Both the position numbers and the translations under genes were made by a program. Positions 5,872 to 14,149 of a DNA stretch of 37,315 nt are shown here, in pieces; position 1 is the first letter of the stretch; every line of letters begins with the position of its first letter. The notes beneath the pieces were generated by a model. It worked only from the letters and a program-made list of their open reading frames with translations. It was not told the origin of the DNA and did not search any database. The DNA comes from Muribaculaceae bacterium (lineage in GTDB: Bacteria; Bacteroidota; Bacteroidia; Bacteroidales; Muribaculaceae), in assembly GCA_029061255.1 (NCBI GenBank), contig JAIDSL010000037.1, positions 1 to 37,315 on the forward strand, in the 5' to 3' direction.

Positions 5872-8589
5872 TTAGTCCTCTATCGCTGCCTGCGCCGCTG
5901 CTACGCGGGCGATGGGCACACGGAAGGGTGAGCAGCTTACGTAGTTCATGCCGAGCTTAGCGCAGAACTTAACGGAGCTTGGCTCGCCACCGTGCTCGCC
6001 GCAGACGCCTACCTTGAGGTCCGGGTTGGTGGAGCGGCCTTTCTGTACGCCCATTGCTACAAGCTGGCCAACACCTTCCTGATCGAGAACCTCGAACGGA
6101 TCAACCTTCAGGATGCCGAGTTCTTTGTAGTGCTTGATAAACTTGGGAGCATCGTCACGGCTGTAGCCGAATGTCATCTGGGTGAGGTCGTTGGTGCCGA
6201 ATGAGAAGAATTCAGCGACTTCAGCGATCTGATTGGCGGTGAGGGCTGCACGGGGAACCTCGATCATTGTACCTACCTTGTAGGGTACAGTCTCGCCTCT
6301 TTCATCAAATACCTTTGCAGCTGTAGTGTGGATTACGTTGGCCTGATGCTGGAGCTCCTTGAGTGTGCCTACGAGGGGAACCATGATTTCCGGATGAACC
6401 TTGATGCCTTTGTCCTTGCAGTTGAGGGCAGCCTCAATGATGGCGCGGGTCTGCATCTCTGTGATCTCAGGATATGTGATTCCGAGACGGCAGCCACGGT
6501 GGCCGAGCATCGGGTTGAACTCTTCGAGAGAGTCTACCTTAGCCTTTACCTCTTCAAGTGTCAAGCCCATTTCCTCAGCCATTTCCTTCTGGGTAGCGGT
6601 CTGGTGAGGTACGAACTCATGCAACGGGGGATCGAGCAGACGAACGGTCACTCCATAACCATCCATTGCGGTGAAGATTCCTTCGAAGTCGCCACGCTGC
6701 ATGGGAAGAAGTTTAGCGAGTGCCACACGACGGCCTTCCTCGTCGCTTGCGAGAATCATCTCACGGATAGCCTTGATACGGTCACCTTCGAAGAACATAT
6801 GCTCCGTACGGCAGAGGCCGATACCCTGTGCACCGAACTTGCGGGCCTGCTTTGCATCACGCGGAGTGTCGGCATTGGTGCGAACGAGACACTTGGTGAA
6901 CTTGTCGGCAAGGTTCATGATAGCTGCGAAGTCGCCGCCGAGTTCCGGTTCGGTAGTCGGAACCTGACCGTCGTAAACGTCACCCGTAGAACCGTTGAGG
7001 GAGATCCAGTCGCCTTCCTTATAGGTCTTGCCACCCATTTCTACTGTCTTAGCCTTGTAGTCGACGCGGATTTCGCCTGCGCCTGATACGCAGCACTTAC
7101 CCATTCCGCGGGCAACTACGGCAGCGTGGCTGGTCATACCGCCGCGCATCGTGAGGATACCCTGAGCGACGGCCATACCGCGAAGGTCTTCGGGAGAAGT
7201 TTCGATACGGACGAGGACAACCTTGCGCTTCTTGTCGGCCCATGCCTCAGCGTCATCTGCAGAGAATACAATCTGGCCGCAGGCTGCTCCCGGAGATGCG
7301 GGAAGACCCTTGGCAACGACTTTAGCACGCTTGAGAGCGTCCTTGTCGAAGATGGGGTGAAGGAGCTCGTCGAGCTTCTGGGGCTCCATGCGGAGAAGGG
7401 CAGTCTTCTCATCGATCATGTTGTCGCGGAGAAGATCCATGGCTATCTTCACCATGGCTGCGCCGGTACGCTTGCCGTTACGGGTCTGGAGCATCCAGAG
7501 CTTGCCGTTCTGAATTGTGAACTCCATGTCCTGCATGTCGCGGTAGTAGTCCTCAAGACGGTTTGCAATGGCGATGAGTTCAGCGGCGCAGTCAGGCATA
7601 GTCTCCTCAAGAGCGGGATACTTAGCTGCGCGCTCTTCCTCAGATATACCCTGAAGCTTAGCCCAGCGACGTGAACCTTCAATTGTGATCTGCTGCGGAG
7701 TGCGGACACCTGCCACGACGTCCTCACCCTGTGCGTTGATGAGGTATTCGCCGTTGAAGATGTTTTCGCCTGTAGCTGCGTCACGGCTGAATGCTACGCC
7801 TGTAGCGGAGTTATTGCCCATGTTGCCATAGACCATAGCCTGCACGTTGACGGCAGTTCCCCATTCTTCGGGAATCTGGTTCATGCGGCGGTAGAGGATG
7901 GCGCGTTCGTTCATCCAGCTGTCGAATACAGCGCAGATACCACCCCAGAGCTGTTCCCAAGCTGATTCGGGGAAGTCCTTGCCGGTGTATTCCTTCACGG
8001 CTGCCTTGAAGCGCTTAACGAGTTCCTTAAGGTCGTCTACGTCAAGTTCGGTGTCAAGCTTAACGCCTTTCTCCTCCTTCACCTGGTCCATGATAGCCTC
8101 GAAGGGATCGATGTCGGTCTTGCTCTTGGGCTTCATGCCGAGAACTACGTCGCCATACATCTGAACGAAACGACGGTAGCTGTCCCAAGCGAAACGAGGG
8201 TTGCCGCTTTTCTCAGCCATGGTGGCTACGGTAGCGTCGTTCATACCGAGGTTGAGGACTGTGTCCATCATGCCGGGCATTGAAGCGCGTGCGCCTGAGC
8301 GAACTGAAACGAGAAGGGGATTGGAGGGATCGTTGAATTTATTGCCTGTGAGCTCTTCGATGTGTGCGATAGCTGCCTCGACGTCTTTCTGAATGTCGGC
8401 TACCACTTTGTCACGGCCGTACTGTGTGTACTCTGTACAAACTTCTGTAGTGATGGTGAATCCGGGAGGTACGGGCATTCCCAGAAGATTCATCTCGGCA
8501 AGGTTAGCTCCCTTGCCGCCGAGAAGGTTTCTCATCTCGGCATTACCTTCGGCCTTACCGTTGCCGAACGTATAGACTTTCTTTGCCAT
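5872..8589 (-). CDS. ppdK: Pyruvate, phosphate dikinase
   Basis: A 905-residue cytoplasmic enzyme interconverting pyruvate + ATP + Pi and PEP + AMP + PPi. The length is normal for bacterial PPDK. The N-terminal nucleotide-binding domain opens with GGKGANLAEM (residues 24-33). The central swivelling domain holds the phospho-histidine in MTSHAAVVARG (His near 488). The C-terminal TIM barrel carries the PEP/pyruvate site, ending with the catalytic cysteine in VCGEHGGEP. It is a single-gene unit facing away from the LysM gene, with its own promoter and a hairpin in the leader. In anaerobic Bacteroidales it works in PEP/pyruvate balance, and the PPi link with HppA nearby is functional rather than operonic. 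Confidence 0.98.
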   Translation of the reverse strand: MAKKVYTFGNGKAEGNAEMRNLLGGKGANLAEMNLLGMPVPPGFTITTEVCTEYTQYGRDKVVADIQKDVEAAIAHIEELTGNKFNDPSNPLLVSVRSGARASMPGMMDTVLNLGMNDATVATMAEKSGNPRFAWDSYRRFVQMYGDVVLGMKPKSKTDIDPFEAIMDQVKEEKGVKLDTELDVDDLKELVKRFKAAVKEYTGKDFPESAWEQLWGGICAVFDSWMNERAILYRRMNQIPEEWGTAVNVQAMVYGNMGNNSATGVAFSRDAATGENIFNGEYLINAQGEDVVAGVRTPQQITIEGSRRWAKLQGISEEERAAKYPALEETMPDCAAELIAIANRLEDYYRDMQDMEFTIQNGKLWMLQTRNGKRTGAAMVKIAMDLLRDNMIDEKTALLRMEPQKLDELLHPIFDKDALKRAKVVAKGLPASPGAACGQIVFSADDAEAWADKKRKVVLVRIETSPEDLRGMAVAQGILTMRGGMTSHAAVVARGMGKCCVSGAGEIRVDYKAKTVEMGGKTYKEGDWISLNGSTGDVYDGQVPTTEPELGGDFAAIMNLADKFTKCLVRTNADTPRDAKQARKFGAQGIGLCRTEHMFFEGDRIKAIREMILASDEEGRRVALAKLLPMQRGDFEGIFTAMDGYGVTVRLLDPPLHEFVPHQTATQKEMAEEMGLTLEEVKAKVDSLEEFNPMLGHRGCRLGITYPEITEMQTRAIIEAALNCKDKGIKVHPEIMVPLVGTLKELQHQANVIHTTAAKVFDERGETVPYKVGTMIEVPRAALTANQIAEVAEFFSFGTNDLTQMTFGYSRDDAPKFIKHYKELGILKVDPFEVLDQEGVGQLVAMGVQKGRSTNPDLKVGVCGEHGGEPSSVKFCAKLGMNYVSCSPFRVPIARVAAAQAAIED

Positions 8590-8637
8590 TTGAAATTATT
8601 TATATTAAATATTGTCTTATCGGTCATATACCTGTTT

Positions 8638-8665
8638 CATCGCGCTCGCCGTGGCGAACGCGATG
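8638..8665. promoter_or_regulatory. Strong hairpin in the ppdK leader
   Basis: CATCGCG (8638-8644) pairs with CGCGATG (8659-8665), and inner TCGCC (8646-8650) pairs with GGCGA (8653-8657) across one mismatch. It lies inside the predicted ppdK 5' leader. Read on the plus strand it is followed by seven T (8669-8675), so it can also act as a plus-strand terminator although no plus-strand gene lies before it. Confidence 0.5.
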
Positions 8666-8696
8666 GACTTTTTTTATCCTAATCGGATTGTGTGTG

Positions 8697-8728
8697 CAAA
8701 TTTAATAAAAAACCTCCGAATAACCTAA
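8697..8728 (-). promoter_or_regulatory. ppdK promoter
   Basis: On the minus strand TAAATTTG (complement of 8697-8704) matches TAnnTTTG fully; a weak TTAG (complement of 8725-8728) lies 20 bp upstream as the -33 element. It predicts a leader of about 100 nt. Confidence 0.55.
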
Positions 8729-8831
8729 TGAAACGGATGAATATTTTATCCAAAATACCTAAAAATAGGCTTTTTTTAGACAATTTTTAATTTAAATGAT
8801 TTTTTATGCATAGGGCTAAGGATTTTTTTAT

Positions 8832-8906
8832 TAATTTTGTAAGATGAACTAAAAGGGTCTCTTTTCAAATGGCCGAAATCTTCGGCACGGGGGTGCTCTT
8901 TTGAAA
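8832..8906 (+). promoter_or_regulatory. Promoter and structured leader of the LysM gene
   Basis: TAATTTTG at 8832-8839 is a full -7 match. The leader holds a perfect hairpin GCCGAA/TTCGGC (8872-8886), a small GCAC/GTGC hairpin (8885-8896) and an enclosing stem TTTCAAA/TTTGAAA (8863-8869 with 8900-8906). Together these suggest a folded 5' UTR. The -33 element is weak. Confidence 0.45.
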
Positions 8907-8920
8907 TACAAGCGTGATAG

Positions 8921-10900
8921 ATGAGGAAATTCACTTTGAGCATCGCGATGGCGATGTGCGTTTTTTTCTCTGCTTCAGCAGATGATGCGGCTAAGAACCT
9001 TCCCAAGGTGAACATCGCGGGAAGCGAATACTATATGTATGAAGTGAAGAAGGGCGATTCCAAATATGGCATCGCAAATCGTTTCGGATGGAATATCGAC
9101 CGTCTGGAAGAACTCAATCCTTCACTCGGATATAAGATGGAGAAGGGAACGAAGGTATATTATCCGGTGGATACAATTGTCGAGGAAACGGAAATAACAC
9201 CGGATTTCACTCTCCCGGAGTCTTATCCGGTGATTCGCCATGTCGTGAAGAAAGGCGATTCGGTCTATTCCATCGCCAAAATGTATGGTGTGACAGTAGA
9301 TAAGGTGTATCTTTACAATCCGTCGTCCAAAAGCGTGTTGAGAAGAGGAGATGTGATCACCTTACCTCAGGAATCCGATTCTATCAACGACGGTACGACA
9401 TACCTATATTATACGATAAAGGATAACGATACCCTCAACGGCATTGCATCTGCTTTCAATACAAGCGTCGAGCAGTTGCTTCGCGATAATAAGGGTGTCT
9501 CTGAAAACAGGTTTGCTTCCGGCGACATCCTTAGGATCAGTGTCAACTCCAATAAGGACGTGACAGTTAAGAAGGAAGTAGACGAGACTCATATAGCTCG
9601 GATCGATACTTACAAGGCCGGAAAGAACGACACTTGGGAAACTGTTGCGGAGAAGACGGGAGTCGATGTAGACGAGTTGATGGAGGCAAATTCGGGCACA
9701 CACCTGAAGAAAAACGCTATCTTAGCGATACCTGTCGTGGAGACGACGGTTGTCGAGAAGGAAGTGGAGCCTGTCGATGACAGGGAGAACACTCTCGAAG
9801 GACGACGTGATATATATAAGGAGGTGCACATGATCGATGTAGCAGACTCCGTCTCCGATGGAAGAGAAGAAGTGAGCATCGCCCTTATGATAGAGGATCC
9901 TGCATCCAAGCGTGACAATGAGTTCACGCGCGGTGCTTTTCTTGCGGTAGACCGTCTGAAGGACGCACCTTACTCTATCAGACTTAAAGTGCTTTGCGAC
10001 AGTAAGGACCAGACAGATTCCATAGCGGCTCGTGCTTCATTGCTCTCTCAGCTCGAGGATTTCAAGGCCGATATGGTGATAGCCACGTATGAGAGGAATT
10101 TTCCGTTGTGGCTTGCAAGATACGGAGAGGAAAACGGAGTGGAGATCGTGAATACGTTCGATGTCAAGAGCGAACTTTATATGGAGAACCCCTCATTGAT
10201 ACATCTTCTTACTCCTTCCGCGTATTTCAGCGATGAGGTAGGAGAGTGGACCGCTTCGAATATGGGTTCATATACGCTCGTCCTTGTAGGCAAGGAGGAT
10301 AAAGGCGACTCATTCGCAGAGTCGATCAAAGGGAGGCGTGATCCATCTTCTTTCTTAAGTATGCAACTTGATGATCTTGCTGAAATGAAACTCGATGAGG
10401 GAGGACGCTATCTTTTCTATGGCTATCCTACGACAAAAGAGGAAATTCAGTCGCTACTTAACGCTGTTGAGGCGCTTAAGGAAAACAATCCCTTCACCGA
10501 GATTAAGGTCATGGGTCGTCCAAGTTGGATTACTCTCGCTGATAGCATGAAAGAGCGTTTCCACAAGGCTGATGTGTATTTCCCGTCACGCTTCTTCTTT
10601 GACCATACTTCCGGACCCGGGAAGGAATTCATAGCTTCTTATTCTTCAGCTTTCGGACATGGACCTATCCGTTCATTTCCGACATATTCGGTAGTAGGGT
10701 ATGATATTCTCAATTATTTCATTCCGGGAATAGCGTCTAACGACGGTGACTTTAACGCCACTCTTCCCGACGGTCATGAGATTCAGACTCCGATCAACAT
10801 TGAGAGAGTAGGGAACTGGGGTGGATTCTTCAATCCATCGGCCTATATGATCCGTTATTCACCTTATGGTGACATCGAGAAGATATTAATCCGCAAATGA
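8921..10900 (+). CDS. Secreted LysM repeat protein fused to a periplasmic-binding-like domain
   Basis: 659 residues with a Sec signal peptide (first 20, ending SASA). Three clear LysM domains follow (about 37-82, 103-150, 162-208, each opening with YxVKKGD- or IKDND-type motifs and an N-P or D-N segment), plus a weaker fourth (about 230-275). Residues about 315-655 resemble type-1 periplasmic binding proteins (LivJ-like): the segment VSIALMIEDP, alternating strands and helices, and a late SYVVGYD-like helix. LysM binds peptidoglycan, so the protein is probably anchored to the wall in the periplasm, sensing a small ligand or acting as a structural factor. The start is fixed by the signal peptide. 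It is followed after 4 nt by an outer-membrane barrel gene, implying an operon. This fusion is common in Bacteroidales; the ligand is unknown. Confidence 0.85.
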   Translation: MRKFTLSIAMAMCVFFSASADDAAKNLPKVNIAGSEYYMYEVKKGDSKYGIANRFGWNIDRLEELNPSLGYKMEKGTKVYYPVDTIVEETEITPDFTLPESYPVIRHVVKKGDSVYSIAKMYGVTVDKVYLYNPSSKSVLRRGDVITLPQESDSINDGTTYLYYTIKDNDTLNGIASAFNTSVEQLLRDNKGVSENRFASGDILRISVNSNKDVTVKKEVDETHIARIDTYKAGKNDTWETVAEKTGVDVDELMEANSGTHLKKNAILAIPVVETTVVEKEVEPVDDRENTLEGRRDIYKEVHMIDVADSVSDGREEVSIALMIEDPASKRDNEFTRGAFLAVDRLKDAPYSIRLKVLCDSKDQTDSIAARASLLSQLEDFKADMVIATYERNFPLWLARYGEENGVEIVNTFDVKSELYMENPSLIHLLTPSAYFSDEVGEWTASNMGSYTLVLVGKEDKGDSFAESIKGRRDPSSFLSMQLDDLAEMKLDEGGRYLFYGYPTTKEEIQSLLNAVEALKENNPFTEIKVMGRPSWITLADSMKERFHKADVYFPSRFFFDHTSGPGKEFIASYSSAFGHGPIRSFPTYSVVGYDILNYFIPGIASNDGDFNATLPDGHEIQTPINIERVGNWGGFFNPSAYMIRYSPYGDIEKILIRK

Positions 10901-10904
10901 TGCC

Positions 10905-11585
10905 ATGAAAAGAAGACTATTATCGATTGTCATGACTCTTGGATTGATGTTTGGTGCGTCAGCCCAGACTCACTTCTCATCGAGAGTCGACTTGGGTGCA
11001 AGAGGAGGCGTGACGTTTTCTACTGTGATGTTCAAGCCATCGATTACAGGAAAGCTGGGAATGGGTTATACAGGAGGTGTGACTTTCCGGTATACTGAAG
11101 AGAATCATTTTGGTATCATAGCTGAGGTCAATCTCGTGCAGCGTGGTTGGGCGGAGAAATTCGAGGATCTCCCATATTCATATCAAAGGGTGCTCAATTA
11201 TGTGGAGGTGCCGGTGATGTCGCACATCTATTTTGGGAGCAGGGGTAAGTTTTTCTTCAATGCCGGACCTGAAGTGGCGTACTATTTAGGAGATCATATA
11301 AAAAGTAATTTTGATTACAACGATGTCTCCGGACTCGAAGGCTTCAATGATAAGAACCGCCGTATAGAGCAGTTGACAATGAAGGTCAGCCAGAAGCTTG
11401 ATTTCGGAATAGTCGCCGGTCTCGGAGGAGAGTTCAGTATCAACCGCCGTAACTCGCTTGCTCTTGAGGCGCGTGTGTATTACGGAATCGGCAACGTCAT
11501 GCCCTCCGGCCGACAGGACACCTTCACACTCTCCAATCAACTCAGTTTCGGAGTGACAGCCGGATATTGGTTTAGAATTAAATAG
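10905..11585 (+). CDS. Outer-membrane beta-barrel protein (porin-like, OMP_b-brl_2 type)
   Basis: 226 residues with a signal peptide (residues 1-20, ending GASAQ) and a run of amphipathic beta strands rich in Gly, Tyr and Phe (GARGGVTFSTV, GYTGGVTFRY, ARVYYGIGNV), ending in YWFRIK with an aromatic residue near the C-terminus as expected for BAM-inserted barrels. The size fits an 8-strand barrel. It starts 4 nt after the LysM/binding-protein gene, so the two are probably translated together and may act together at the envelope. No substrate can be named. Confidence 0.85.
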   Translation: MKRRLLSIVMTLGLMFGASAQTHFSSRVDLGARGGVTFSTVMFKPSITGKLGMGYTGGVTFRYTEENHFGIIAEVNLVQRGWAEKFEDLPYSYQRVLNYVEVPVMSHIYFGSRGKFFFNAGPEVAYYLGDHIKSNFDYNDVSGLEGFNDKNRRIEQLTMKVSQKLDFGIVAGLGGEFSINRRNSLALEARVYYGIGNVMPSGRQDTFTLSNQLSFGVTAGYWFRIK

Positions 11586-11629
11586 GAATCATTCATAAAC
11601 AACAATAAACATTTTTTTCAGATTTCACT

Positions 11630-13876
11630 ATGGTAAATAATCTTTTCTGGCTTGTGCCTGCCTCATCGATTGTGGCTCTGGCGCTCGCTTTTTATTTTTT
11701 CCGGTGGATGAAAGGCCAGGACGAAGGCAACGAGACCATGAGGCGGATAGCCTCCCATGTGCGTCAGGGAGCCATGTCCTATCTCCGCCAGCAGTATAAG
11801 ATTGTGACCGTTGTCTTCCTGTGCCTTGTGGTGCTCTTCTCCATTATGGCTTATGGCTTCGGTGTTCAGAACGAATGGGTGCCCGTCGCATTCCTGACGG
11901 GTGGTTTCTTCTCCGGACTGGCAGGTTTCCTCGGTATGAAGACAGCTACCTATGCATCAGCGCGCACAGCAAACGCGGCCCGCGAATCGCTCAACTCCGG
12001 CCTTAAGGTCGCATTCCGTTCAGGTGCTGTAATGGGTCTTGTCGTTGTAGGTCTCGGCCTTCTCGACATCTCTTTCTGGTATCTGATCCTCAACTGGGCG
12101 ATTGATCTTCCGGATACGCAGAAACTCACTATGATCACCACCACGATGCTTACATTCGGAATGGGCGCCAGCACACAGGCCCTCTTCGCCCGTGTAGGCG
12201 GCGGAATCTACACCAAGGCTGCCGACGTAGGCGCCGACCTTGTAGGAAAAGTTGAGGCAGGCATTCCCGAGGATGATCCCCGTAACCCTGCTACCATCGC
12301 CGACAATGTGGGTGACAATGTAGGTGACGTGGCAGGTATGGGCGCCGACCTTTATGAGTCTTACTGCGGTTCGATTCTCGCTACGGCTGCTCTCGGAGCC
12401 GCTGCCGGTGCGGTCGGTTTCCTTGATTTAGAAGGTGGCAGTGTAGCTTTGCAGACAAAGGCAGTTATGGCACCTATGCTTATTGCTGCCGTTGGTATCC
12501 TTCTTTCCATCATCGGTATCTTCGCTGTGAAGACGAAAGAAAACGCCACTATGAAGAATCTTCTGGGTGCTCTCGCTACAGGCACTAACCTCAGCTCGGC
12601 TCTCATCGTTGCCGCTACTTTCCTTATCATGTGGGCGCTTGAGATTCCTAACTGGATCAATCTTTCTCTTTCCGTAGTCGTAGGTCTTGCAGTAGGTATC
12701 GTCATCGGGCAGGCTACTGAATACTATACCTCACAGTCCTATACCCCGACGAAGAAACTTGCGGAAAGCGGCACTACAGGCCCCGCAACCGTCATTATCT
12801 CAGGAGTAGGTCTCGGTATGATCTCAACCGCAATTCCTGTTATAGCAGTAGTTTTCGGTATAATCATGAGCTACTATCTTGCTTCCGGTTATGATTTCGC
12901 AAATATTTCCTGGGGACTTTACGGTATCGGTATCGCCGCTGTCGGCATGCTTTCCACACTTGGCATCACTCTTGCCACTGACGCTTACGGTCCTATTGCC
13001 GACAATGCGGGCGGCAACGCTGAGATGAGCAGCCTTGGTGAGAATGTCCGCAAGCGCACAGACGCACTTGACTCGCTTGGCAACACAACAGCAGCTACAG
13101 GAAAGGGTTTTGCGATCGGCTCCGCTGCCCTCACAGGCCTTGCCCTTCTTGCTTCCTACGTAGAGGAAATCCGCATGGGACTTCACCATATTGGTAAGGA
13201 ATTCATTCAGGTCGGCACAACAATCGACCCTGTAAGCAATCTCGAAGTGCCTCGCATGATCGCCCTCAACCAGGCTACTTTCCGCGACTTCATGGTTGCA
13301 TATGACGTCAACCTGATGAACCCTATGGTTCTCTCCGGTATGTTTATCGGCGCGATGATGGCGTTCCTCTTCTGCGGACTTACTATGAATGCAGTTGGTC
13401 GTGCTGCCTCCCATATGGTAGAGGAAGTGCGCCGTCAGTTCCGTGAGATCAAGGGCATCCTTACGGGTCAGGCCGAACCGGACTACGCCCGTTGCGTTCA
13501 GATCTCCACTAAGGGCGCTCAGCGCGAGATGGTCTTCCCGTCGCTCCTTGCCATCGCTGTTCCGATCATCGTGGGTCTTGTGTTCGGAGTTCCAGGTGTC
13601 ATTGGCCTTCTGATAGGTGGACTTTCTGCCGGTTTCGTCCTTGCAGTGTTTATGGCCAACTCCGGCGGTGCGTGGGATAACGCTAAGAAGTACATCGAGG
13701 AAGGCAACTTTGGCGGTAAGGGCAGTGAGGTACACAAGGCTACGGTAGTAGGTGACACTGTCGGTGACCCCTTCAAGGATACATCCGGTCCGAGCCTCAA
13801 CATCCTTATCAAGCTGATGTCGATGGTTGCAATCGTCATGGCCGGTCTTACAGTATCCTGGAGCCTTTTCGGATAA
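11630..13876 (+). CDS. hppA: Membrane-bound pyrophosphatase, K+-dependent ion pump
   Basis: A 748-residue integral membrane enzyme with about 16 helices, normal for M-PPases; it couples PPi hydrolysis to Na+ and/or H+ export. The PPi site is visible as [11 protein letters not shown] followed by [19 protein letters not shown] (about residues 200-235) and by the C-terminal [14 protein letters not shown] motif. The sequence [10 protein letters not shown] (near 482) has Ala where K+-independent enzymes have Lys, so it should be the K+-dependent class. An enzyme of this class from Bacteroides vulgatus pumps both Na+ and H+, which may hold here. It begins 44 nt after the barrel gene and could be cotranscribed. 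Confidence 0.97.
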   Translation: MVNNLFWLVPASSIVALALAFYFFRWMKGQDEGNETMRRIASHVRQGAMSYLRQQYKIVTVVFLCLVVLFSIMAYGFGVQNEWVPVAFLTGGFFSGLAGFLGMKTATYASARTANAARESLNSGLKVAFRSGAVMGLVVVGLGLLDISFWYLILNWAIDLPDTQKLTMITTTMLTFGMGASTQALFARVGGGIYTKAADVGADLVGKVEAGIPEDDPRNPATIADNVGDNVGDVAGMGADLYESYCGSILATAALGAAAGAVGFLDLEGGSVALQTKAVMAPMLIAAVGILLSIIGIFAVKTKENATMKNLLGALATGTNLSSALIVAATFLIMWALEIPNWINLSLSVVVGLAVGIVIGQATEYYTSQSYTPTKKLAESGTTGPATVIISGVGLGMISTAIPVIAVVFGIIMSYYLASGYDFANISWGLYGIGIAAVGMLSTLGITLATDAYGPIADNAGGNAEMSSLGENVRKRTDALDSLGNTTAATGKGFAIGSAALTGLALLASYVEEIRMGLHHIGKEFIQVGTTIDPVSNLEVPRMIALNQATFRDFMVAYDVNLMNPMVLSGMFIGAMMAFLFCGLTMNAVGRAASHMVEEVRRQFREIKGILTGQAEPDYARCVQISTKGAQREMVFPSLLAIAVPIIVGLVFGVPGVIGLLIGGLSAGFVLAVFMANSGGAWDNAKKYIEEGNFGGKGSEVHKATVVGDTVGDPFKDTSGPSLNILIKLMSMVAIVMAGLTVSWSLFG

Positions 13877-13898
13877 TCAACCTTACGCGTTAACGACT

Positions 13899-14079
13899 GA
13901 ATAATTAATTTAAGTTTCGCAAGCTCAACTTAAGGGTTATGGGTTAAAAGGTTATAGGATTAAATTTGACTCTGTATAGAACAATACGAAATAGGAAATT
14001 CATATTATCCCCATAACCCTTTAACCTAATAACCTAATAACCCTCAACTTACGCTGGCGAAAGTTGAATAATTTAATTT
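13899..14079. repeat. Large imperfect palindrome with GGTTAT-type repeats
   Basis: The left arm (about 13899-13968) and right arm (about 13998-14079) are imperfect reverse complements: both carry AATTTAAGTTTCGC-like ends and internal runs of GGGTTAT/AGGTTAT (plus strand left, complement right). Each arm also has its own small inverted repeat (TTAAGTT/AACTTAA at 13910-13933 and CAACTT/AAGTTG at 14045-14066). The right arm has a tandem octamer AACCTAAT. It sits between convergent genes and resembles a MITE- or BIME-like intergenic repeat. Confidence 0.6.
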
Positions 14080-14080
14080 T

Positions 14081-14118
14081 GAGGAGTCAAGCAGATAAAG
14101 GCTTGACTCCTCATTTTT
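14081..14118 (+). terminator. Rho-independent terminator between hppA and sbcC
   Basis: Perfect 12-bp stem (GAGGAGTCAAGC, 14081-14092, with GCTTGACTCCTC, 14101-14112), an 8-nt loop and a run of five T at 14114-14118. It serves plus-strand transcription from hppA and separates it from the convergent sbcDC unit. Confidence 0.85.
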
Positions 14119-14149
14119 CATGATAAATACAGAAAATTTTAATTGGATA

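Noticed and set aside
6328..7086. Long plus-strand frame (252 codons) inside ppdK
   Set aside because: Antisense shadow of a highly conserved gene; codon bias of ppdK explains it.
12824..13735. 303-codon minus-strand frame opposite hppA
   Set aside because: Antisense shadow; no recognisable protein features, while hppA is certain.
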